In this document: piece by piece, positions 56,768-64,000 of the stretch
How the letters are laid out: each line of letters starts with the position of its first letter
Numbering within the stretch: the stretch's first letter is position 1
Assembly: GCA_965218495.1 (NCBI GenBank)
Contig: OZ244626.1
Span: 1,240,001-1,304,000, forward strand
Length of the DNA: 64,000 nt
Origin: G965218495 sp965218495
GTDB taxonomy: Bacteria; Bacteroidota; Rhodothermia; Rhodothermales; Bin80
Direction: 5' to 3'
The notes under the pieces: generated by a model
What the model was told of the DNA's origin: nothing
The model's input: only the letters and a program-made list of their open reading frames with translations
Database searches by the model: none
Translations under genes and position numbers: made by a program

Positions 56768-57080
56768 GGCAGTAAATCGGGCGAATGTTGGGGCAGAAGC
56801 GTACTAATCACGCCAATAACGGTACTAAGATCGGAAAACGGCGCAACATTCGCTAAAACAATGCAGGCAGCCGTTGGGGAAACTGCCCCGAAAACAGCCG
56901 CTCGACACTCCAAAATGCCCGATTTTCCGCCGCACGCGCCCGTACATCCGCCCTATGCGCCCAAGACTGCCGGTCTGCAGAGCCGATCAGGCATTTTTCG
57001 GGCAAGCACTACCTATGCGATGCGGCCCCTCCTTTGGAGCCGAGCTCCAGTCGGTTCAGTGTGCTCGAACCCGCCAGCGG

Positions 57081-57107
57081 GTCGAGTAGCCCGGGGGAAT
57101 TTCACCC
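57081..57107 (-). ncRNA. 3' remnant of intron A in the inverted IS1380 copy
   Basis: These 27 bases match the last 27 bases of intron A (part of domain VI and the 3' splice site, next to exon 2 at 57080). The adjoining domain V is gone, replaced by the IS4 element, so this intron cannot splice. Confidence 0.9.
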
Positions 57108-58608
57108 ATAAGCGCTAACTTGTTTAAATACTGGGGAAATAGCGTTCAACTTGGTTAATTCTAGCTCTTGGAGGCGCAGCCAACATTCCCGAGATTTCGG
57201 GCCATTGCTCGATCATCTCGGCCAAGGAGAACCCTGGCTCAATCGCCTGCCCGACTTGGTTGAGGGCGAATTTGAATTCCCTCCATGTACTGGGTGTGCG
57301 CCCGCACATCATAGCCCCAGGGGGAAAGTGTCCGTGCGTGACGGACGATCTTTTCGGTCAACAGCGCGACCAGTAACTTCCCGTATAGCCAAGCTTTCGC
57401 GCTCTCGTCATCGAATTTCGGCAGGTGGCCCAGCTGGGCTAACGATTTGAAACGCTTAAACACCAGTTCAACCTGCCAGCGTAGTCGGTACCACTCGAGC
57501 ACAGCGGTCGCTGAAAACTTCTCCGTTGGGAAGGTGGTGAATAAGATGACGTACCGGGCGTAACGCAAGGTTTCTTCCCGTGGCTTCTTTCCCTTCCGCT
57601 GAGCAGTCTGATAAATCTTGGTATGCGCCTCTTCCATCGCTTCATCCGTTTTACGAAGCGCACAGATACGGCCCTTCACGGGGGTCTCTGCCTTGACGGC
57701 TGCGGTCCAGACTCCCACAGCCCCAGCCTGCAGTAAGGACTCCACCGACGCTAACAGGTCAATGGGCTGGCCGGATTCCGTCTCAAAGCGCAGCGCACCT
57801 GTGTTCACGCGCACCGTCACGTAGCCGCCGGCTGTCTCCACATGTTGAATTCCAGAACCGGTCGCATAGCCGCGGTCCGCCAGTATGTAGTCACCCGCAC
57901 GGACGGGAAATTGCTTGAATGATTCACCCGTGCCCGCCCCCTTCGTTCCAGTTAACTTGAAAAAATCACAGCCTAGTGAAGGCAGGGTAACACTGTAATG
58001 CAACCGCCACATTGATCCCGTGCGGCCAGGCTCCCGTACTACGGTAGCATCGAACGCCCGTACTTGCAGCCCCTCGCTGGCAGATACCTCAATGCCATGC
58101 TCCTTAAATAGCTCCATGCATAATGCGTAGAGCCAGTTCCGTGACTTCTGCAGCCGCTTGAGCAGGGCTACGTCCGATAAGTCGGCCAGATGAGCCTGGC
58201 GCGCTCGCACGACGGTCTCCCGCAGTGAGTGCCCGCATCTCCAAGTGGATCAGCAGCGTCCGCAAGAGGTTTTCCGGTGACTTATCCTTACGCAGCCCGC
58301 GCAGTGCGCCGGTATTCACGGCCAGTTGCTGCCAATTCGCAGGCAAGAACGACGCCAACACGCCCCAGTCCTTGTCAGCTGGCGCTCTGGTAACGGTTCC
58401 CTTCATCAGGCGTCAATCGTTTAGCGACGAAGTAGCGACATATTTATCCCGATCATGGGTGCACAGGATGGTAGATGGCCCGACCTTTGTGATTCCCAGT
58501 GCACGAAATTGTCTACTGCAAGCGGCATCGGTGTTCCCGGTTACCTCGACTCCAGGTAAACCAAAGCAACATACAGGAATCGTGTCAGATAAACAAGTTA
58601 GCGCTTAT
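57108..58608 (-). mobile_element. IS4-family insertion sequence
   Basis: 1501 bp with perfect terminal inverted repeats ATAAGCGCTAACTTGTTTA at both ends. The flanks (CACCC on the left, GGCGG on the right) do not repeat, and the host intron has lost the sequence that should lie between them. The element therefore marks a deletion or recombination junction rather than a simple insertion. Confidence 0.9.
57239..58406 (-). pseudogene. IS4-family transposase, frameshifted
   Basis: The N-terminal part (58406 to about 58232) encodes DWGVLASFLPANWQQL and SPENLLRTLLIHLEMR. A one-base lesion then moves reading to the frame with SLRETVVRARQAHLADL and on to the end at 57239. The DDE residues are visible in VRAFDATVVREPG, ILADRGYATGSG and EWYRLRWQVELVFKRFKSL. 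All domains are there, so only the single frameshift blocks it. Confidence 0.82.
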
Positions 58609-58969
58609 GGCGGTACGCCCCCGGCTGGCCCGCCTTGGGAATACGGTGCGCGCGGACCGGCTGGGGCGTGTAGGTGCCGTCTTTGAGCTCCTGATGCATA
58701 CGCTCCAGGTTCGCTTCAAGCGATGCCTCGAACGTCGCCAGGGTCTCTCCGTCCACACCGCCCGCCCCCCGTCCTTGCTTCACCTTCTTCCAGGCCAACT
58801 CCAGATTCTTCCGCTTGTACACCTTGTCCACTAACGAGTGGACCTTCCGCTCACCTGTTGGATTGAGCCAATGTGACAGTCTCCTGGGCCGATGATGTAC
58901 GGGTCTTTCACTAAAGGAACTGTTCCACCTCATCGACTTTACTCGCTGATCGCAATCTCTCCATTCCAA
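58609..58969 (-). pseudogene. ltrA: Group II intron reverse transcriptase/maturase, N-terminal fragment
   Basis: The frame reads HSLVDKVYKRKNLELAWKKV, GAGGVDGETLATFEA, NLERMHQELKDGTYTPQPV and RIPKAGQPG, the beginning of an LtrA-like intron-encoded protein (reverse-transcriptase blocks 0 and 1). Everything after about residue 120, including the YADD catalytic site and the maturase domain, has been removed at the IS4 junction. The start codon is uncertain because the upstream region is duplicated. Confidence 0.85.
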
Positions 58970-59414
58970 ACCACCTTTGCCGACTGCCTTCCCCGACCCA
59001 CCCGGCCGCCGCTTGCGCGGTCACCCGACTTTCGACGGGCTTGTGGTGTCGGGTCGGAGGAGGCGCCCCGAAGGGCTAACCTCCGTCCGCCGCTCAAACG
59101 GCTCGTACGGTTTTCCCGTAAGCCGCTTTCACAAAGGTGTCTCGTGGAGGGTTCAAGGAAGGTTTCAGTGGAATCAATCGTACATGGCCGTACTCCACTG
59201 TGGTGTAGACCTTCCTCTCCCCTGTTGGATTGTGCCCAATGCGACAGTCTCCTCAGCCGATGATGTACGGGTCTTTCACTAAAGGAACTGTTCCACCTCA
59301 TCGACTTTACTCGCTGATCGCAATCTCTCCATTCCAAACCACCTTTGCCGACTGCCTTCCCCGACCCACCCGGCCGCCGCTTGCGCGGTCACCCGACTTT
59401 CGACGGGCTTGTGG
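58853..59414. repeat. Tandem partial duplication inside intron B
   Basis: About 200 bases at 58853-59054 are repeated at about 59218-59414 (offset about 367), including GATGATGTACGGGTCTTTCA and CGACTTTACTCGCTGATCGC. The copy nearer the reverse transcriptase differs by several bases. The unit between them contains TACGAGCCGTTTGAGCGG, which is domain V-like but does not fold as neatly as in introns A and C. Confidence 0.75.
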
Positions 59415-59925
59415 TACTATGCAGTCGTCCGACGACTCGCCACGCATCCGTTCCCACTTCCCCTTACGGGTTATAGGGGCTGTTATCCCGGTGCCACCCG
59501 GGAACGTGACGAGCCCTCCTGGGGTCACTGCCAGATCTTCCGTACCGTGCCGTTCGCACACACCTTGGTACGACGGGTGGATAAGAACGCCTTCGCCGCC
59601 ATAGTGCCGGCTCGACCTTGCCCCGTCTTTGGCCGACCGATTCGTCCGTGGGGTCGCCCCCTTGACTACGGCCCGGTACTGCTCCGCAAGCCCTTCAGAT
59701 TCCACCTCGCGGTGGACACCCTGCCCTCCGGTTGTCTCGCGACAATGTCCCGACTTAGCGCCTGTCTTGGCTGTTTCCGTCGTTTCCAACTCGGTGCCCG
59801 TTTAGACCTTTGCTTATCGGTACATCCCGGCCGACGAGGCATTACCCCCGTCTTTGGATATGGCACCCCCTATCCGGGCGCCAGTGGGACTTGAACCCAC
59901 CTGATCTGGGCGCTGCCCAGCACAC

Positions 59926-60393
59926 ACTACAAGCCGATCCGCCCCCGTGGGGCGCATTGGTACTCAATCACTTGTGGGACTTCCACTTGTGACACTCCCT
60001 TTGCATCGCCCCGACAGGTTCCCACGTTCCGCATTGAGGCCCAGATCGCATTCTCGCCGCCTCCATGCCGGATGCCGATCGGGCAATAAGCAGGTCGCCC
60101 CCGACCTCGTCCCGGAGCAGGACATAAACCCCGGTTTTGACATCGTCTAAGACCTTTCGACACTTAATCAGCGGTTCACTTGCGTTCGACTCTACGATCC
60201 ACACCTGACAGAGTCATAGCTCCGCCTTTTCCCAGCTCGCTCACCACCAGACCCTTAAAGCCCAGCAGCAGTGGGTGGTTTGCAGCCTCCGCCTGCACAG
60301 CGGCTGCGGAGGACCTACCTCCATCCTCAATGCAGTTACGCAACACTCAAGCTATGTTAAAGAACATCACTTTCGCGCCACTACGTGGCACAC
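59926..60393 (-). ncRNA. 5' part of intron A in the inverted IS1380 copy
   Basis: 468 bases identical, apart from one base noticed, to the first 468 bases of intron A at 50846-51313. It starts at the same 5' splice site next to exon 1 (60394). It ends where intron B begins. The last 27 bases of the same intron are at 57081-57107. Confidence 0.9.
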
Positions 60394-60841
60394 ATGTCCC
60401 TGGTCGCGCTCCCGTGCCCGGTGCGCACCTATTACATCTTCGCAGCCCACGCCCATGGCCAACACGGGATCGTCCCGCAGACGGTCATGGTCGTTCACGT
60501 CTTCGTAGCCCAAGCATATCGCGTAGACACGTTGCCTGAGCATCGCCTCCACGGTATGCTCGACCCTGCTGGGATCACGGTGGTCGGTGAAGCAGGCGGC
60601 AAAACGGCCTATGACGTCGAACATCCGGTCGGCCTCCCGCAACAAGAGAACACCTGCGTCCGAGGACATAGGGCCGCCGTCGAACTTTCCGACCACTTTA
60701 CGCCGCCCCAAGTCCTCGAAACGAAGCTCTTCAGTATGACAGTCTGTGTTGTTCACGCGCAGTGCACAGGATGGTTATAAATGATTATTAATCATACACT
60801 TACGTGGGGCTTGGGTTCCAATTCTTCGCACCCGGGTGATT

Positions 60842-61386
60842 TATCCGGGTTAACCTTGCAATGACTTATGGAGAAGCGATCTGGCACGGATGGAGAACCC
60901 ACGACTTACCCTTGCGATAGCTTGGCATATTGCCAGCGAGCTCGCGTCTTCAGATAGTGGCAGCTCCCGACGAATCCGAAATCATGCGTTACGGCCGACC
61001 TTGGCCCAGCACGCGAATGCCAGAGTGATTCACCGTCGAAGGCGCCCGGTCGCCTCTCCATAGGTCAAGACACAAATGCTTCATGTAATCTTAACTTGAC
61101 ATAGGGTCCAACTATACCAGCACTAGCAAGATGTGCACCATCGCTTCCGTTGGCCAATTTTTCGGATCTTACTCGCCGGCGTTGTTTTCGCTGGGAAAAC
61201 TTGCGGAACACAGTAAGCACGGACAAGTAGGCTCCATAAACGGGCGGCAGCCATGCATGAAGACGACCACCTTGAATTTCAACCAAGTTCTTGCTATCTT
61301 CTTGTGTGCCCGGCTTGGGACTTGGCCCATGGCATCCTTACCATAACCGACTCTGCCCTTAGGGGCACGTCACATCTTGTAGCATC
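60842..61386. other. Intergenic region before the BNR-repeat protein
   Basis: 545 bases from the IS1380 end to the start of the large exported protein. No gene is supported. The last 100 bases should hold its promoter, but no clear consensus pair is visible. Confidence 0.55.
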
Positions 61387-64000
61387 ATGAAAGGACTCAG
61401 ACTGACCGCTATCGCCGTAGTGGCGATCATGTTTTTACCGCTTGCCATCACGCTATTGCCGGACGCTCCGACTCCCGATTCGGTGTCAGATCCTCTGGCA
61501 TTCCGATCCGAGAAGTCCCGAATGGTGTCAAGCCCGCAGGGCCACCCGAACCTGTTTTTCGAGTATTTCAGAGACATCAGGGCATCGGAAGACGGTGAAG
61601 TCGAGTACCCGCCGGGCTATCGGTATACTGAGTATAAGAAGGCAATGGCAACTGCGAAGACTTCTGGAGGCACGCTCAACTGGGTGGAGCGAGGCCCTGG
61701 CAACGTTGGCGGACGAACGCGTCCTCTACTAGTCGATCCGGATGATCCAGACTTGCACACGTGGTGGGCTGGTTCCGTGGCCGGCGGCCTGTGGAAGACC
61801 ATTAACGGAGGGTTGGCATGGCAGTACCAAACGGATGACCTGCCAGTCATGTCGGTCACCAGCCTGGCGATGGCGGAGAGTAATCACGACGTCATCTACA
61901 TGGGCACCGGTGAAGGCTATGGCAATATTGACGGCGTAGATGGTAATGGAATCTTTAGGTCCACTGACAGAGGAGTGACTTGGGAGCACTTGGCCGCTAC
62001 CACCGCGAACGCTGATTTCCGACATGTAAACCGGTTGGCCGTTGATTCTGCGAATCCGGATGTGGTAGTGGCCGCTACCGGTGCAGGCATATTTCGCACC
62101 ACCGATGGAGGCATGTCCTGGACCGAAGTATACGAGGGGCCGGGGCGCGTGCAGGACTTGCGCGCACAGCCGGGCAACTTCAGTATGCAGATAGCTGGTG
62201 TAGACGGTAATGGAATACTCTACTCCACAGACGCTGGCATGACGTGGGAATTCTCCTCCGTAGTCTGGACTAGCGGCTTAGGTCGCATTGAACTAGCATA
62301 TTCAACGTCCCATCCCAGTATCGCGTATGCTGCCGTCGACGGAAGCACCGCTGCACTCTATCGAAGTAGCGATGGTGGCGTAAATTGGGCACCGACCGTA
62401 GATTCATCCCCCTTCCCCTTTTCTTGGCTCGGGTTCCAAGGCTGGTACGATAACACGCTGGCGGTGCATCCATTTAAGCCTGACACGGTGTTTGTTGGAG
62501 GAATATTTTTGTGGCGAAACATTCTATCCGGGGAAACCATAACCGTGTCTGGACCTTCCGAATTCAGCTACGGTGGCGCTGAGTCGTGGCTTAATTTCGT
62601 TAACTTTGGTGCGTCTGCTTTTGGCGGCACCCTGTCTTACCTGGATCTAGATGCCATTGATGTGTCAGAGGCGGACTACAACAACATTGAGATCCGATTT
62701 GGTCAAGGAATGCAGAAGGCGCACCGCTTCTGGGTTTCCGAAACCGCTGGCACATTCGGAAATGGCGGCTCAGGCATCCCGTTCAGCGAGTTCATGTACG
62801 CGGACTACGTTGACGTTCCATTGCAAGTGTGGGATATCGATAACAACCGTCAGCTGAATTTCTCCTTCCGCGATCAAGCCGACGATGGCGAATTCAACCT
62901 GATTGAATTCTTCTCGTCAGAGGATCCGGGCACGCGCGATACGCAGAGTCGCGAGTACATGTTCATTCACAAATCTGATTACGACGCAACTAATCCACAG
63001 GACAGCATCGCCCAAGATGGCGGCCTGGTGCATGGAATGCTGTACTTCATGTGGCCTACGCTTCTTGACTCCACTGCCACATGGGACCCGATGAACCTGC
63101 CTAACCAGACCCTTTCAATTTCGTATAGCGTTACCGAAGGCCTTGGTCGAACACTAGACGGTGAAATCGATCCTAACAGCAACACGCACGTGGATCACCA
63201 CAATATATTGCCAATCCCAATTAACGCTGCACAAAATGAGTTCTGGATCTTAAATGCCAACGACGGTGGCGTAGCAGTGTCTACGGACGGCGGCCAGTCT
63301 TTCAGAGAAGCGGATAACGCATTTGCGGGCTACAACACCGCGCAATTCTACGGAGTGGCGAAAAAGCCCGGTAGCCCCATTTACATCGCCGGATCGCAGG
63401 ATAACGGAACATGGCGGTCTTTCGGCAATCCAAATAACAGGCGTGGGTGGATATTTGCGCTTGGCGGCGACGGTTTTGAGACGATATGGCACGCTACTGA
63501 TCCAGACAGGATTATGGGATCGATTCAATTCAATAATATTTTGCGAACTGTCAACGGTGGCGTCAGCTGGCAGTCCACAGCGGCGGGTGGGCTCGGAGCC
63601 GGGCAGTTTATTACCACACTTGCTAGCTCCGATATGGCACCCAACAATGTATACACTAGCAATGCCAATGGCGTGGCGTATTCCAGAGATTTTGGAGCGA
63701 CCTGGACCTTGACCTCAATCACTGAAAGCTGGGGGTTTTGGTCAGGTGGCAAAGTTAGGGTATCTATTGCGGACTCGAACGTGGTTTGGGCAGGATATGG
63801 CTTGGACTCCAGCCCCAACCGTAAGCTGCACATCTCGAGGGATCAAGGGGTGTCGTTCGAAGCGGTGGCCTTGCCTACCATGAATCGGGCGCCCGAGACG
63901 ATTATTTCCGGGCTGGCTACGCATCCTACCGAGAGCGGCACTGCGTATGCGCTGTTCTCACGCTACGGCTACGCAAGGGTCCTGGAAACAAAGGATTACG
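61387..64000 (+). CDS. Large exported BNR/sortilin-like repeat protein, 3' end outside window
   Basis: At least 871 residues, open to the end of the window. An N-terminal signal sequence (LRLTAIAVVAIMFLPLAITL) is present. The mature protein is built of Asp-box (BNR) repeats: SVAGGLWKTINGGLAWQ, GNGIFRSTDRGVTWEHL, GAGIFRTTDGGMSWTEV, NGILYSTDAGMTWEF, ALYRSSDGGVNW, GVAVSTDGGQSFREA, ILRTVNGGVSWQS and VAYSRDFGATW, a seven- to ten-bladed propeller arrangement like VPS10/sortilin-type proteins. Between about residues 390 and 590 an insert lacks the boxes. Such proteins in Bacteroidota relatives often carry a C-terminal secretion tag, which would lie outside the window. Substrate unknown. Confidence 0.88.
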   Translation, partial: MKGLRLTAIAVVAIMFLPLAITLLPDAPTPDSVSDPLAFRSEKSRMVSSPQGHPNLFFEYFRDIRASEDGEVEYPPGYRYTEYKKAMATAKTSGGTLNWVERGPGNVGGRTRPLLVDPDDPDLHTWWAGSVAGGLWKTINGGLAWQYQTDDLPVMSVTSLAMAESNHDVIYMGTGEGYGNIDGVDGNGIFRSTDRGVTWEHLAATTANADFRHVNRLAVDSANPDVVVAATGAGIFRTTDGGMSWTEVYEGPGRVQDLRAQPGNFSMQIAGVDGNGILYSTDAGMTWEFSSVVWTSGLGRIELAYSTSHPSIAYAAVDGSTAALYRSSDGGVNWAPTVDSSPFPFSWLGFQGWYDNTLAVHPFKPDTVFVGGIFLWRNILSGETITVSGPSEFSYGGAESWLNFVNFGASAFGGTLSYLDLDAIDVSEADYNNIEIRFGQGMQKAHRFWVSETAGTFGNGGSGIPFSEFMYADYVDVPLQVWDIDNNRQLNFSFRDQADDGEFNLIEFFSSEDPGTRDTQSREYMFIHKSDYDATNPQDSIAQDGGLVHGMLYFMWPTLLDSTATWDPMNLPNQTLSISYSVTEGLGRTLDGEIDPNSNTHVDHHNILPIPINAAQNEFWILNANDGGVAVSTDGGQSFREADNAFAGYNTAQFYGVAKKPGSPIYIAGSQDNGTWRSFGNPNNRRGWIFALGGDGFETIWHATDPDRIMGSIQFNNILRTVNGGVSWQSTAAGGLGAGQFITTLASSDMAPNNVYTSNANGVAYSRDFGATWTLTSITESWGFWSGGKVRVSIADSNVVWAGYGLDSSPNRKLHISRDQGVSFEAVALPTMNRAPETIISGLATHPTESGTAYALFSRYGYARVLETKDY

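Larger units (their letters stand above)
54432..57010 (-). mobile_element. IS1202-group (ISNCY) element with group II intron, copy 2
   Basis: 2579 bp, exactly the length of copy 1. The ends are AGTGATTGCCCGAAAAAGG at 54432 and, read inward from 57010, AGTGCTTGCCCGAAAAATG. It is inserted in exon 2 of the inverted IS1380 transposase with a 4-bp direct repeat ACCT (54428-54431 and 57011-57014; a fifth T can also be aligned). Confidence 0.93.
58609..59925 (-). ncRNA. Group II intron B, 5' part, inserted within intron A
   Basis: On the minus strand it starts GTGTGCTGGGCAGC at 59925, directly after intron A sequence CTTGTAGT. In the uninterrupted intron A at 51301-51330 that sequence is followed by AGCGATG. 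The 5' region shows the usual group II start with stems such as GGTGGG paired with CCCAC. It leads into a reverse-transcriptase ORF that is cut off at 58609 by the IS4 element; domains V and VI are missing. It is the remnant of a nested intron. Confidence 0.78.
53406..60756 (-). pseudogene. IS1380 transposase of the inverted copy, interrupted
   Basis: Exon 1 is intact at 60394-60756 (MNNTDCHTEELRFEDLG onward). Exon 2 begins at 57080 and is interrupted after 70 bases by the IS1202 element, continuing from 54427 down to the stop at 53406. A long apparent frame starting at 54587 is a chimera of IS1202 end sequence and exon 2. Intron A between the exons has lost domain V, so even without the insertion the gene could not be spliced. 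Confidence 0.9.
53378..60841 (-). mobile_element. IS1380-family element, inverted copy, carrying nested insertions
   Basis: The same element as 50391-52650 in opposite orientation, expanded to about 7.5 kb by an IS1202 element (54432-57010) in exon 2, an IS4 element (57108-58608), and a second group II intron (58609-59925) inside intron A. Removing the IS1202 element and one target duplication restores a 1092-base exon 2, exactly the length in the plus copy. Confidence 0.88.

Noticed and set aside
59880..59910. tRNA-like T-arm (GGTTCAAGTCCCAC on the minus strand)
   Set aside because: It lies in the 5' domain of group II intron B; no acceptor, D or anticodon arms can be built around it.
1..64000. 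CRISPR arrays and rRNA genes
   Set aside because: No regularly spaced short repeats and no rRNA-like sequence were seen anywhere in the window.

Overview
The window looks like a chromosomal segment of a Gram-negative bacterium with an unusually heavy load of mobile elements. Lipoprotein and outer-membrane signals, a LolC/E-type permease, the cytochrome-lipoprotein/DUF1501 pair, the large BNR-repeat exported protein and the gmd/fcl sugar genes fit best with the Bacteroidota/Rhodothermota side of the tree. That placement is inference from gene content only; no rRNA or ribosomal protein lies here. Base composition is moderately GC-rich throughout.

Layout. 1-4.5 kb: an IS21-type istA/istB pair, an intact ISL3 element with a perfect 8-bp target duplication, and an IS256 remnant. 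4.5-9.0 kb: a translationally coupled pair, a haem-motif lipoprotein with DUF1549/DUF1553-type regions followed by a DUF1501 protein. 9.3-11.9 kb: an IS1202-group (ISNCY) element whose transposase gene is split by an ORF-less group II intron. 12-20 kb: mostly ordinary chromosomal genes (LolC/E-like permease, moaD, moaE, purC, a LacI-type regulator divergent from a sugar ABC ATPase, an outer-membrane protein, a Xer-type recombinase).

20.4-29.8 kb is the most interesting accessory block. It is a compact same-strand operon encoding a small membrane lipoprotein; a 1609-residue protein with a tubulin/FtsZ-like N-terminus and an Hsp70/actin-like C-terminal half; a small basic protein; a VWA-like lipoprotein; a ZorA/MotA-like membrane protein with a long coiled-coil tail; and a short ZorB/MotB-like partner. 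I do not recognise this combination as a described system.

30-36 kb: a 2.67-kb IS256-type element encoding an active-looking transposase translationally coupled to a second protein that reads as a catalytically dead paralogue of it; a truncated copy beside it; a dif-like 28-bp site; and a second ISL3 copy (catalytic Glu changed to Lys) inserted in a VOC-family gene. 36-46.6 kb: chromosomal genes in decay (Fic and GDP-fucose synthase pseudogenes, a glycosyltransferase whose ATG has become ATT) mixed with intact miaA, rhodanese, gmd, a glycosyltransferase-methyltransferase fusion and a methyltransferase.

46.7-60.8 kb is a nest of elements. An IS3 is split by the IS256-type element. One IS1380 carries a group II intron (A). 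An inverted IS1380 copy has intron A interrupted by a second, reverse-transcriptase-encoding group II intron (B), an IS4 element, and an IS1202 element that itself carries intron C. From 61.4 kb a large BNR/sortilin-like exported protein runs off the window end. IS expansion plus several fresh pseudogenes suggests a genome under relaxed selection, for example host-associated.
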